Origin: Krasilnikovozyma curviuscula
Taxonomy: Eukaryota > Basidiomycota > Tremellomycetes > Cystofilobasidiales > Mrakiaceae
DNA length: 64,000 nt
Assembly: GCA_014825775.1 (NCBI GenBank)
Contig: MVAQ01000075.1
Coordinates: 23,751-87,750, forward strand
Direction: 5' to 3'
A program made the translations under genes and the position numbers. Under the pieces are notes generated by a model. The model made no database searches and was not told the origin of the DNA. It saw only the letters and a program-made list of their open reading frames with translations. Position 1 is the first letter of the stretch. Each line of letters begins with the position of its first letter. This document shows, in pieces, positions 45,184 through 56,348 of the stretch.

Positions 45184-47892
45184 ATGGCAGAGGACTCATT
45201 GATGACTCCTGAGGAGCAGGCGAAGAAGGAGAGGGACGAAAAAGCAGCCAGAGCCAGGGAAATGGTACGTCTTTTTTGCCAGCATATTCAATCGTTGTTT
45301 CTTACTTGAGTGATATGCTAGCGCTGACCTTTCTTCTTGACTTTGTCCTAATTTAATTTAAATTAGCTCAAGAAGAAGCAGAAGCAAAAGGCTAAGAAGG
45401 CGACTTCAACAGCGTCAGCTGCCCTTCTGAACGACATCGAAGCAACCAGTTCTACCGCAGGCAGCGATGCTGATTCGTGAGTACTTATACTGACACTGGT
45501 CAGGTAGCAGTAATACATACTAATAGTATTCATAAACCTTTCAAGTCTCAGTATGTCGCGTACAGCGTCCTTGGATTTGACTGCACCATCGAGTCCAAAA
45601 ATCTCACCACAGCAGACCACAAAGCCGTCGTCCCTGGCGTTGGTAGAGGATTCATCGCCCGTAATATCAGCGTCTCTTGCGATACCTGAACCAGTAGTAG
45701 ATCCTGCTCTATCTGCTAATGACTCTGTAGCACCTGCAGTCGCAGTTGCATCCACAATAGCAACACCACCGCCGATACCAGCAGAAACCTCAGCGCCGAC
45801 TTCACCACCAGCTGAAGACCTTACATCTCTTCAAGACATCGTGAGCACCCAAAAGGCAACAATTTCACTACTCATCACCGAGAAGACCCATCTACAAAAA
45901 CAAATTACCGATATCACCTTGTTGACGGCAGAGAAGGCTTCCAGTGACAAACTTTTGGCGGAAGGTCGATCGCTGGTGGAAAGGCTGGAAACGAGAATCA
46001 ACTCGTTGGAAGCCGAACGAAGAGAGTTGAGCACATCAGTGACTAAACTTCAAGCTCGTGGATCTGAACTTGAAACTAAAGCGGAAGAAAGCGAAGGACT
46101 GCAGAGGGAACTGGCATCAACTCAAGAAACTTTGGAGAAGAAGGAGCAGAGGTTGAAGTTTTTGGAGGAGCAGTACGCAGAGAGCGTGAAGGAAGAAGGC
46201 GGAAAAATCAAAGAGTTGGAGGGAACGTTGGAACGAGTGCAAAGAAGAGAAGCTGGCCTGGAGCAAGAGATCTCCAGGTTAAAAAACGTGAGTCCTCTGT
46301 CGCATGAATACAGTTGCGTGGACAAGTGAACTTAAGCTCGATTTTAGTCTTCTACCACTCAAAGTGCGACTCTGAATCAGCTGCAGGAGAAGCTGACAGC
46401 TACAGAATCTTCGCTCGCAACGCTACGAAAATCTCATGACAAACTCACATCCACCCATGATACCACCACTTCCACCCTTTCTGACCTCCAAGCTGCTCAT
46501 TCAACCCTGAACACAGATCATAGCATTGCCCAGAGCTCTCTAAAGGAGCTGGAAGCCTCTCACTCCCAACTCAAAACTCAGCACGAGAGCACGACCTCTT
46601 CTTTGGCAGAATCTGAAACTGCGCATATTGCTCTCAAAACAGCACACTCCCACCTTCAAAAACGATTTGACACTTCAACATCACGAGCGACAGCTTTACA
46701 AACGGATAACACTGGTCTCATCGCTCAACTTGAAGAAATGAGAACCAAGATGGTCCAAGTCCAGGATCAGAGGGTTAAGCTGGGCGAGGATGTTGACGCT
46801 CTAAAACTCGAGGTCAGGACTGCTGAAGGAGAAATTGTGAGGTTAAGGAGTGAAATTGGATCTTGGGAAACGGCCAAAGCCGAGTGGGAGCAGGAAAAGA
46901 AGTCGTTCGAGGGCAAGCATGCACAGGCTGGTGCTGATTCCTCGAAGCTGGCGGCGGAACTTGAAGAGGTCACCAAATCGCTTTCTGCTTCTGACGGCGA
47001 CAAGAAGAAAGCCCTTCTAGATCTCGCTTCGGCTAACAAGGAAATTACTGCCCTCAAGCATGACATTGATGCGAAAGAGAGGGAGGCTCTCACGAAAGCT
47101 GCCGATGACATCGAAGTCGAGCGGCTACAGCAGGAAGTAAAGGATACAATCGAGGCTTTGGAGGAAGAGAAGAAGAATGTCAGTGAGCTGCAGGAAGAAG
47201 TTACTTCTCTTCGAGAGCAGCTCGAAATGACACCAACACACGATGAAAATGGAACGGTTGAAGATTCATCTCTGGCTTCCATTGTGGTGGATCAAGCTGA
47301 CAACGACCTAGAAGAATGGAAAGCATCCATCCAACAAACTCACACATTGGAAACATCTGCTCTCCGTTCTCAAATTCGAAAACTCGAAACCGACGTGTTC
47401 AAATCAAACCAGGCCAACTCGGGTCTGGAACGAAAAGTGGGCGAGCTCGAAGGCGAGCTCGAATCACACCGAATGGTAGCCTCATTTTCAAAGTCATCAC
47501 CAATAGCCCAACCACTCATATCACCGAAAGCATATTCGTTCGACGACAATGAACCTCCGCTATCCCGACGCCCGCTAGATGCCGACCTTACTCCGTCGCG
47601 GAAACATGCTCGAAAGGTCTCCCTGTCGATGCTTCAAGCCAGGATCCACCCATCGTCTGTCCCTGGTGTGGCTTCTCCACGTAGTCCTGTAATAGGCCAG
47701 CGTAATGGCTCCGGTGGTCTGCCGAGGATGTCTGAAGAAGGAGCTGCGAATTCAGCTGTGGGAATCCATGAGGGCGACACGTACTTCGTTGGTGGGAAAG
47801 CAAATCCGAAGAGGGCGACCCACAGTCAATTTAGTGACAAGGATGGTATCATCTGGTGTTATTGCTGTAGAGGTGACTTGATTGTGCTTTAG
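45184..47892 (+). CDS. Long coiled-coil protein, golgin-like
   Basis: The protein begins MAEDSLMTPEEQAKKERDEK, with a Lys/Ala-rich stretch in exon 2 and a Ser/Pro-rich region (SSPKISPQQTTKPSS). From about residue 150 it is almost continuous heptad coiled coil (for example LVERLETRINSLEAERREL, LKFLEEQYAESVKEEGGKI, VERLQQEVKDTIEALEEEK). After the last coiled coil (GLERKVGELEGELESHRM) comes a conserved-looking linear segment rich in Ser and Arg (DLTPSRKHARKVSLSMLQA). The C-terminus reads GGKANPKRATHSQFSDKD and ends in WCYCCRGDLIVL, which is unusual in having three Cys within four residues. Introns are near 45265-45366, 45480-45550 and 46288-46348. The shape fits a golgin or other tethering/scaffold protein, but no defining GRIP or GRAB motif is visible, so the function is open. 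It is divergent from SMC6. Confidence 0.75.
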
Positions 47893-47980
47893 AAGGTGAT
47901 GAGGGTATATTTGAGATCATCTTGCAGTGCTGCCACACACTTACTTAGGCTGATTTCTAAGAAGTGAAACCATGGAAATA

Positions 47981-49300
47981 TCATCGTACAAAGTTCATGC
48001 TGTAACTGCCATTTTCGTTGGGCTCAAATTTAAAGCTGTGAGGAATAAATTGAGAGGTAACATCTGTCAGAGGTTGAAAGGCATGGAGTCAGAGATCGCC
48101 AACACGGCACTCACTTATCAGTACTCAGGCCAAAGTTTCCAAGCAATGAGTTTCCCAAATCCTTTAACTTTCCCATCATCTCATCCTTCTCCTTTGTCTG
48201 CAACACCGCGATCTTCGACGGAAGCTCTCGCAAATTTCGTCTGATTTCGGGAAGAATTGGTGAAGTTGCAGGAAGCAGTTCTTTTAGTTGTTTGTTATCT
48301 GTATGGAACAAAGCCCGACGTAAGTTGACATTTCAATAAGCATACAATAGATAGGGTGGTAATTTACCAGCTAAGGCGGCCGTCAAACTGGTCCATGTGT
48401 TGAGAGCGATGTTAGCCGTGGAGCGACGATGTATCGATTTTATATAGGTTGGTACGTCTGCCAGAGCTAAGAGTGGCGAAGATAACGTATAAAGTCAGCA
48501 TGTGAGTGCCGCATTTGGTCACTGAGATAGCTTACATTCTGTGCAAGCTTCAGCGGCAGCTTTGTTGCTATCCTGCAGGGCATCGCAGTGGATCAGAATA
48601 ATTTCCAGATTATTGCAAAGGATAACCTCACAGTTTTCAAGTAAACAGCTGCAATGTTACTCCAGAGTATGCTCCTCAGCACTTTGACTCTTTCATCCAG
48701 CTCCCTTCTCGCCTTTTCTTCCACCGTCTCGTTCGCTAATCTCTCTATCTCGGCTTCTTCCTCTGGTGTGATTTCGCTAATTTGAGCTCCTGAGTTTATT
48801 ATCGGCGGCGGTTTCGTGGTTGGCGCGTTGGTTGTCGGTGTCGGGGGCCGAAGGGGAAGGAAAGACAGTGCGTCTTTGTAAGTGGAAAGAGAAGATGAAA
48901 GCTTGGGTGGCTTTGAGCTGAATAGTGAGTTCGCTTTGTCTTTGAGGGATGAAGATTTATCGTACGCTGCCTGCAGAAATATGTCAGCTTGACAGCTTCG
49001 GTACATTACATCCAAATACCTTACCTGTAGCTCTTCAATGGTTAAATTACTCTCTATTACATCTTCTGGCAGCTCGTGTTCCTCCAAAGCGTCCTTCCAG
49101 TCCTCCTCGCCTTCCTCATCGTCATCGTCATCGACCGATATCTGGTCTGTGGAAGCTGAAGTTGTATGAGTTTTGAGTCTATCAAACATTCTGAGCATAG
49201 CCTCATCTGTCGCCTCTCCATCTGAGCTAAAGACTGGCGGTTCCAGCGTCGGTAGGTAGTCTTCAGCCGCTCCCTGAGTTGGTGCCGACCAGGAAGTCAT
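47981..49300 (-). CDS. TPR protein, TTC1-like
   Basis: Tetratricopeptide-repeat domain 1 proteins are small co-chaperone-like proteins reported to bind Hsp70/Hsp90 and signalling partners. The N-terminus is acidic (SVDDDDDEEGEEDWKDALEE). A TPR region follows, with KDKANSLFSSKPPKLSSSL, LRSILWSNIAAVYLKT and DSNKAAAEACTEAL, then YIKSIHRRSTANIALNTW. The C-terminus is the most telling: KLKDLGNSLLGNFGLSTDN joined across an intron to FKFEPNENGSYSMNFVR and stop, matching the family's ending LGNxxLxPFGLSTDNFxxxxDxxTGSYSINF. Choosing the acceptor so that this conserved ending is made fixes the last exon and the stop at 47981. The start is the only in-frame ATG before the acidic region. It shares a 183-bp divergent promoter with aldo-keto reductase 2. 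Confidence 0.85.
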
Positions 49301-49483
49301 CAAGCTCTAGAAATAGTCCAAATCGAGTCAACTTCAAGTCCTAGGGATCTTGTTCCTTGTTAGAGATGCTCTAAGAAGATATTTGTGCCCACTAACAGAT
49401 TTTTACGGAATTGGCTGATGCTGTCAGGAGCTTGCTACCAAAATCGACAAGCTTCCTTTAACGCTCGACTGGATTTCACAAAA
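49301..49483. promoter_or_regulatory. Divergent promoter region of the TTC1-like gene and aldo-keto reductase 2
   Basis: The two start codons are 183 bp apart and face away from each other, so core promoters and 5' UTRs of both must fit here. No specific element is named. Confidence 0.55.
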
Positions 49484-50743
49484 ATGTCTACTAGCGCACT
49501 TTCTTTGTCAACTGAAATTACTGTGAGTAAATGGTTCTCCATCCTGTCATTTTCTAGCGTTTTTGGAGAGCGACTGAGCTGATATCTGTGTGTACTTCAA
49601 CAGCTCAACGATGGAGTCAAGATCCCTCAACTGGGCTTAGGTGTGTACGAAATGACAGATGAGCAGGTTCACTCTGCTGTTACTTGGGCTCTCGAGGTGA
49701 GTAAGGAGAGAACTGGTTTTGATGGGCAGCTGCTGACATTTCTTATTTGTTGGAAACCTCAAGGCAGGATACAGACATATCGACACTGCCAAATGTGAGC
49801 CCCGACAACTTTTGCGAAATAGAATACAAAGAATTAATCGGATCATTTTGTTTTAATGCAGGGTACGAAAACGAAAAGGCTTGCACTGTAGCCATCGAAG
49901 CCTTCATGAAGAACCACTCTGTGCCTCGGTCCGAGATCTTCTACACAACTAAGCTGAAGTACAACGAAGGATATGAGAAAACTGTTCAAGATATCAAGGA
50001 CTCTGTCGCTTTGGCTCCAAGCGGCCTGATTGATCTTTACCTCATGCACTCTGCGATCGGTGGACCGGAGAAGCGGTTGGAGTCGTGGAAAGCGTGTGAG
50101 GAGGCCAAGAAGAGGGGCGAGATTAGAAGTATTGGTGTGAGACTTACTTTCCTACCTATATTCTGATTTGAATAAAATGCTGACCTGGGTAACGGTAGGT
50201 ATCCAACTTCGGACTCGCCCATATTGATGAGTTTGTCTCCAACGTCGCCAAAGGAGTCTCGACAGATATTCCCAGCATCAATCAAATCGACTTGCACCCA
50301 TTTATGAACAGACCAAAGATCGTTGAAGCATGCATGAAAGCTGGAATCGTACTCGAGGTTAGTAAACCGGCGATGATGATGAGTTGATGAGTCGTTTCTG
50401 ACAAGGTTTCTTTGTAGGCTTGGGCTCCTCTTGTTAGAGGCGAAAGATTCGATAACCCAGTTGTTGCAAAAATTGCTGCAGCTTACAAGGTAACCCCCGC
50501 TCAAGTTCTCATTAGATGGTCGTTACAGAAGGTGAGCAAGTTCGCTTTATTTGGCTGGCAGGCAGTATGCTAAATTTGTATCTGGTACAGGGCTTCGTCT
50601 GTATTCCGAAGTCTGTATCCCAGGCTAGAATCGTGGCTAACTCGTCTGTGTACGACTTTAACCTGTCGCCTGCTGAAATGGAGGAACTTTGTGCGCTTGA
50701 GGAGTACTTGTTAACCGATTGGGACGTCACCGAGACTCCGTAG
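49484..50743 (+). CDS. Aldo-keto reductase, copy 2
   Basis: A second full-length AKR of about 308 aa, close in sequence to copy 1 along its whole length. Catalytic residues are present: HIDTAKWYENE (Asp, Tyr), FYTTKLKYN (Lys), DLYLMHSAIGG (His). LNDGVKIPQLGLGVYEM opens the barrel after an intron that follows MSTSALSLSTEIT. KGFVCIPKSVSQARI carries the cofactor-phosphate loop. Intron positions match copy 1 after the N-terminal exon, after WALE, within the DTAKW segment, within SIG/VSNF and before AWAPLVRG. One more intron (50532-50590, 59 nt) sits just before GFVCIPKS and is absent in copy 1. The donor at the SIG/VSNF intron is GT here but GC in copy 1. The physiological substrate cannot be told. 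Confidence 0.94.
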
Positions 50744-51500
50744 AAGCTATTCAATAACAGCTTTTGTCTTAAAATTTATTGGAAATGTGTCATTGTTAGT
50801 CTTTGAAAGTGAATGTGTGCGCTTTTCTATTGGGTTTGGTCGACATATTCCTACTGCGACCGATGGGATAGGCTAGTGCATCGACAACTTCTATCAGAAT
50901 CTACCACAGTATGTTTTTGGGCCTCTTTTCACTAAACATGACTGGTCTTGATCTAAGTTGAAATTTGGCGATCTGATGGAGATTGTTTGGAGGCAGACTC
51001 TGCGCAAATGGAGCATCATCGCTTACTGTTGGACAAGTTTAACACTTCAGGCGCAAGATAGAAGAGGTTTTCTGGTCTCCCTTAAGATCTTAAACCTCAC
51101 CTTACCAGTGTGTCCAACGGTGTTGCATCCGTTGTCACAGCGACTGCTGCTGCGATGAACTTCTTTTGCCATGACAGCTCACTGTTGGGAGACATTAGAG
51201 ATTTACACCAGTGATAATGTCCTATAAGATCTGAGTATGTTATTCAAAAAAAATAAAAATAACAGGGAACGTGTCGTGCGTTGTAAGGACAGATACTTTC
51301 GGCCAACACTTGGAGTTTCCCGTGGCTTGCAAAAGTATTCACAAAGTGAACGCGAACTGTAGTGAGATGATGAGAGTGTCATACGTAGCTACGAAAATGC
51401 TTATGGATTGATAAGAGAACATAGAAACCTTTCAGACTAAGACAAGTAAAAAACAACGTTTTGGTGCATAAAAAAAAACATTCACAATGTTAAAAAGAAA
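50744..51500. other. Intergenic region, no supported gene
   Basis: About 750 bp between aldo-keto reductase 2 and the tRNA gene. It is A/T-rich towards its end (51241-51482). An ATGATGA at 51366 looks like a box C but has no CTGA at a suitable distance. Nothing else is supported. Confidence 0.5.
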
Positions 51501-51586
51501 TGCCTCGAACCTGGTTCGAACAGGTGACCGCACGCTATATGACCTGAGACTTCAGGCGTGCGCTCTACCAACTGAGCTATCGAGGC
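51501..51586 (-). tRNA. tRNA-Phe (GAA) with a 13-nt intron
   Basis: Read on the minus strand, the acceptor arm pairs GCCTCGA with TCGAGGC, followed by discriminator A at 51501. The D arm is GCTCAGTTGGTAGAGC. The anticodon stem pairs CACGC with GCGTG around the loop CTGAAGA, giving anticodon GAA (plus-strand 51551-51553). The T arm is CCTGTTCGAACCAGG. A 13-nt intron (51537-51549) follows the base 3' of the anticodon, the canonical place, and CCTGA in the loop can pair with TCAGG in the intron. Internal A and B boxes are therefore present. All arms are intact, so the gene should be functional. Confidence 0.95.
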
Positions 51587-52019
51587 TCTGGATACTTTGG
51601 ACAGGTCTTCTTTTGATTGGTTGCTGCAGATGTTTCAGCGCTGGAATATTGTCCCGAAAAGAGAGCATATGTCTACAATTCCGTTTGAATAGGCCAGTAA
51701 TAGACATCGTCCTGTTCTATCTGCTCCTTTCCCTCACTTCTCATTCAGTGTATTATCAAGAAGAACAGCAACGAGCTGATTCTCGAGGTATCTCGTTCGT
51801 CTCTGGGTGCAAATAGATCTATGAAATAGCTGAGGCAGGAGTTGATTGCCCCTCTGGAACCTCAGCAGGACCTGGTAATACATAGTTGGATCGAATGATA
51901 GTATTGCAATGTTTACTACTCCTTTCCATCATATCTGAGGACACATCTGAGCAGTGAGAAGGTTGGGATCGAGAGATAGTTCATTCCTTTGTCAAAAGTC
52001 ACTGACGTGAAACATAACA

Positions 52020-52340
52020 CGTGTTAAGACACCATCTTGCAGTGCTCAAGAACTCTGGAACCACAGTGTCACTCACTCTACTATGCGAAAGGTAGAGTGG
52101 AGATTGAGACGGGTGATCATCGGCCTTGTAGCAGGGTATTACCGGATGTTGATAATCAACTTCAAGAGTCGGGAGATAAAGACTTCTGTGGTGAAAATCG
52201 GCTCCTTGCTGCCCTACAATGGCTTCACTTGTGCCGTTGATTGTTTACAAGCTGGACAGAACGCTACTCTTATTGTAACAGTTGCTGACTGCGATTCCTC
52301 GAAAACTTATACAATTTCACTCAGCACAGGCTTGCAATAA
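52020..52340 (+). pseudogene. Possible remnant or small spliced gene, unrecognised
   Basis: If GTAGAG...GTAGCAG (52090-52132) is spliced out, the frame LKNSGTTVSLTLLCER joins YYRMLIINFKSREIKTS and continues to FTCAVDCLQAGQNATLIVTV, ending at a stop at 52340. The first part needs an acceptor after CTTGCAG near 52041. Upstream, GVDCPSGTSAGPGN near 51840 could be an earlier exon, but no start codon or full frame was found. The pattern of beta-strand residues with paired Cys suggests an extracellular-type fragment. It may equally be chance. It lies between the tRNA gene and the 3' end of GPI13. Confidence 0.25.
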
Positions 52341-52394
52341 ACAGACTCGAAGAAACTGTCGGAATGGATCGAGGAGTCGAGAGTCGTGACAAGT

Positions 52395-55300
52395 CTAAAC
52401 TATCGTCTTGAAAACCGCATGCACCTTTCCTGTCACGACCTTGACACCCACTCCTATCGCCAGAATCAGCCCAAAGTCAACCATCAACAAGCTGACAGCT
52501 CCCAACATGAACCTTGGCGCAAACACCTTCCAGACCATCAGATGGCGCCTGAAGTATCCAGCCCAGACTGCTGCGCTGACCGTGATCGTCGAATGATACA
52601 GGATGTACGCTAATCCTGCTTTTACTGAATCAGCTAGAACAGGAACGTATCCTCGAGGACGAGGGGAAATGTTCCAAAGCGCCAACAGGGGTACCGTCAA
52701 AGTGATGAGAAACATTGGCCCCCAAGTGTTGAGGACCACAAGAACTGGTGAGAATGGGTACGTGACGTTGTTGAAGCCAACGAAAGCTGCTTTCCATTGG
52801 ATGGACGAGAGGACTGCTTGATGACCGGAGGTGAAAAAGACCAGGTGACTAACGAGGGCCAAGGTAGCAGCTTCAGTGAAGGTGGGAGCAATGACTGAAC
52901 CTGCAGTTGCAGATGTTGGGTCGAAGGATGCGATCGTTTCCGGAGTGTTGGCGTTGAAAGCCGCAGTCAGCGAGATAGTGTCTCTCTGAGAGTCGATAAT
53001 TTCTAAAAGAGTGAACACCGATGTGATAGTCAATGCGAGAACAAGCTGTCCAGATGGTTGAGTCACGAGATGAAGTAAGGCGAAGAATGGAAGGAGGAAG
53101 AGCACGTATGATGAGCCGTAAGAATTGGCGAATCCAAGGACGATGACCTGATTTTTAGTGGTTGGCTTGGCAGTGCCCATTCCGTCATCTTCTACCAAGT
53201 CCTTCGACTCATCGCTTCCACCCTGTCGGACTTCGATACACAGTGGGGCAATGTACCAGATGTAGTATCCAGCTGTCACTGCAATGATCATCACACCTCG
53301 AGCCAGCCAAGTCTTAAGCATCTTTATGAGCGGGATTCTGTCGGGATTAATCTCTCCCCAGGTTTCAGCCCTTTCAAACAACCAGTAGAATGTTCCACCG
53401 ATGAGAAGACCCCTCCACAAGTAGTTGGTGTAGAATGGTGCGAGACCTCCGATGTTGGATTTTGAAATGGCGAGGAATGCATTGATGACTGATGGGAGAA
53501 GGAATGCAACGGGAAGGCAGAGTAACAGGACAATGGTAGGTGGGACTGGAACTGAAGCGCCTTCATAGAAGGTGACGTGACAGAACGCCGCGTTCTCTTC
53601 TCTGCACACGGTGCTAAGCCCACTGATTCGGAGACAGGCCAGGAACAGTAGACCGTAAAGCATCATTCTGAGTCGAAGATGAGGTGTGAGAGCTGCTGGG
53701 CCACGAATAATGAACAGGAGACCGATGGTGCCAACAAAGTATAAAGAGATTCTGTCTTCCAGAAGGATGAAGGAGTTGGTTGAGAATCCGATGGTGTGAA
53801 GTATGAGGAGAATGGGACCAATGAGGACCATGATAGACTGAGTAGAGATGTTTTGTCGAATTACTCTCCATGCTGGCAGGGCAGAAGGAAGCAAGAAGAC
53901 GATCTGTGACGTCAAGCCTGACATGTAGATCGCTGCGTCGAGTGGGTGAATGTACAGCTTTGAGCCAAGCTCAACGGCCAAAGCAGCAGACACTGACCCA
54001 ATTACAGCACCTCCAACACCACCAAGTAGAGCGTAGCCGAGATGGCGTTGGACCCAGTCTTCCCAGAGGATGCGATGCGAGCCGACGTGGAGGTAGACAA
54101 CGAGGAGAGTCGGAATACTGAGTAGAAGGATACAGATTCCCAAACCCATGTCGGTGATGTTGAACTGGGCCCAGAGAGAGCGGCAGTGTGAAAGAGCAGA
54201 TCGGGTGAAAGATGAAAAGTCGCGGAACGACTGAGCAGCTTCCTGAGCCGAGATAGTATCACCAGAGGAAGATCCTCCACCGAAGATAGTGGAGATCACT
54301 CTGCCAGTAAGAGACTCTTCGCTGGCGTCCTTTATTGGAGCTTCTCTCCCAGTCGCCTTTTGCAACCCTGACCACTGCTGGCTCACATCTCTCATCGCCT
54401 TCTCAATTTCTTTACCACCACTAATCTCCTTGTAGGCACCCATGTAGTCCCAGATCTGCTGAGCGTTCAACTTTATTGCGTTGTCCAAACCAGCTCCGTC
54501 AGAGCTGGCGGTGGTGAAGAGTTCGGGGATGATGGTTCCGAGGTTGTTGAATGGGATGGGGACACCAAGAAGGATCGAAAGGGTAGGAACAAGGTCGATC
54601 TGTTGAACCGAACGGAAGAGCGAGGTGGTTGAAGGGAAAGAGTAGAAGTTGGGGTTGGAACTTGATTCATCGCCGACAATTGAGCTGATTGAATCGGTGG
54701 AGAAACTAAAATAGAATAGAAAGCCTCAATCAGTGTATTTCTTATGAGGAAGTTAGAAAACACAGTTTCTACTCACGGAATTCCTTTCGAATAAACCCAA
54801 AGCGCAGAGCTCGTTTCCAGCTCTCCATCACCACCGTGATCACCCTTCGGATCCATTCCATGATCACCCAACACAACCAGCAGTGTATCATCCTCCAGCT
54901 TATCTACAATTTTCCTCAGTACATCATCCATTTGCTTCAACTTGAGCTTCATGTTGATGTGATCAGGTCCTAGACGATGGCCGACATGGTCAACTCCCAA
55001 GAAGTGACCGATCAAGAAATCCCATTCTCCCTGCCTCTCAGGTTCCAACAGAGGCATCAGATGTTCAATGACACCATTATCCACCGAGTGTAGATCCTCA
55101 ACGTTGAACGAGTCGAATGGGTGTGACATGTTCTTGTCGAACGAAGCTGGGAAGAGTGAAAGCCACGTATCATCGCCCATGAAGCCCAACTTCCTTCCTT
55201 GAGCCTTCATCTGTCCGATGATGGAATCCTCGAAGATTTCTTGACCAGCGAAGTTGGAGCCTGCATCGATGAACGTGGGCAACGAGCCAGTCGTGAGTCC

Positions 55301-55714
55301 TTTCAACCGTTGGAGCGTCGTCGTTGGTGGATCAGAGTAGGCGTGGAAGATGAAAGAGTTAGACGGTTGGGAAGTAGTGAGCTCATATGGGAGGGTAAGG
55401 ACGTGGTGGTGGTTTGGTTTGTTGGGTTGAGGAGGCGAGGGCGAGATGAAGTCGAACCGCAAAGCGTCGATGATGATGAAGACGGCTTTTTGATAAGTTG
55501 GGGCTGGAGTTAGTGATGATGAGGATGAGATAGTATCTAGTGTGAGGCGAGTGAGTAGGAAGCCTCGAGTGAATAGGTACAGGCCCGTTGCATGGATGTA
55601 AAGGAAAAACGCAAATAACAGTACGGCGAGAGCATGTTTCTTGACACCGCTGAGGATACCATTTCTGGACCGTTGAGTAGGCGCAGAAGACTGTTGGACT
55701 GTTGAAGAGCTCAT
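52395..55714 (-). CDS. GPI13: GPI ethanolamine phosphate transferase 3 (PIG-O/Gpi13)
   Basis: The enzyme adds phosphoethanolamine to the third mannose of the GPI precursor in the ER; this group later links to the protein. It starts MSSSTVQQSSAPTQRSRNG, with a first membrane helix (ALAVLLFAFFLYIHATGLYL). The lumenal alkaline-phosphatase-fold catalytic domain follows: VFIIIDALRFDFISP, GSLPTFIDAGSNFAGQEI, LGFMGDDTWLSLFP, FLIGHFLGVDHVGHRLGP and LVVLGDHGMDPKGDHGG, holding the metal-binding Asp and His residues. After an intron near 54706-54778, VQQIDLVPTLSILLGVPIP is the conserved end of the domain. About 12 or more membrane helices then run to the C-terminus. DHINMKLKLKQMDD is the family helix after the GVDH motif. 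The gene has a single clear intron, few for this window. The ATG at 55714 precedes a typical short cytosolic tail. Confidence 0.95.
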
Positions 55715-56348
55715 TGAGATGGGACTGATGGAATTTGTTGGCCAAAGTTTTACGACTATTCACTGAGCAAACCAGACCAGAGAAAAAAAAGTAAGACCAG
55801 CTAATTGGACTATCAAAGAGATGATCTTACCTCATCTAAGAGCTATTTTGTCCAGTACTGAGGTTTTCCAAAGCTTGAATAGTCGAAGATGGGTGGCTAT
55901 TGGAAGCAGCTCTTAGACAAAGGTAAGCTTGACGTATTCTTTTCGGTCGACCTCACTCGCAACAGAGAAATACAATTTTGGCAATATCTGTCCTTTTTCT
56001 GTCTTTAACTGAACTACTCGGAATTAATTTTCTTTCAGTCTCTATGAATTGAGAGTCAAAAGATCTGTATCTCTCTGTGATGGGTCGGTTGTCGCCACCG
56101 CTCGCCCTCCGGTATCTGCTTTGATCAACTGTCAGAAGTTCTGCGCCATCCTTGCTTTCAATCTTGATTAGAGCGGCCTCTGTACAAAACGTTGACTTAG
56201 ACATACGCGCAAGCATCTACCATGTTAAGTTCTGCAACCTATGAAAGGGAGCTAATGATGCTCATCCAATCCGCCTTTCACATCAACCAGACTGTTCCAT
56301 CTCTCACAAGTCTCCTTTTTAAGATCTTCATCATCGATGAGCATGAGT
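55715..56348. other. Intergenic region, possible small ORF
   Basis: About 630 bp between the GPI13 start and the 3' end of the carrier-fusion gene. On the plus strand an ATG at 55889 opens MGGYWKQLLDKG, with a GTAAGC donor just after and an AG acceptor that would give a 26-residue product ending CPFSVFN. Evidence is too thin for a gene call. Confidence 0.35.

Noticed and set aside
51360..51480. ATGATGA at 51366 as a further box C/D snoRNA.
   Set aside because: No CTGA box at a suitable distance and no terminal stem or rRNA-matching guide was seen.
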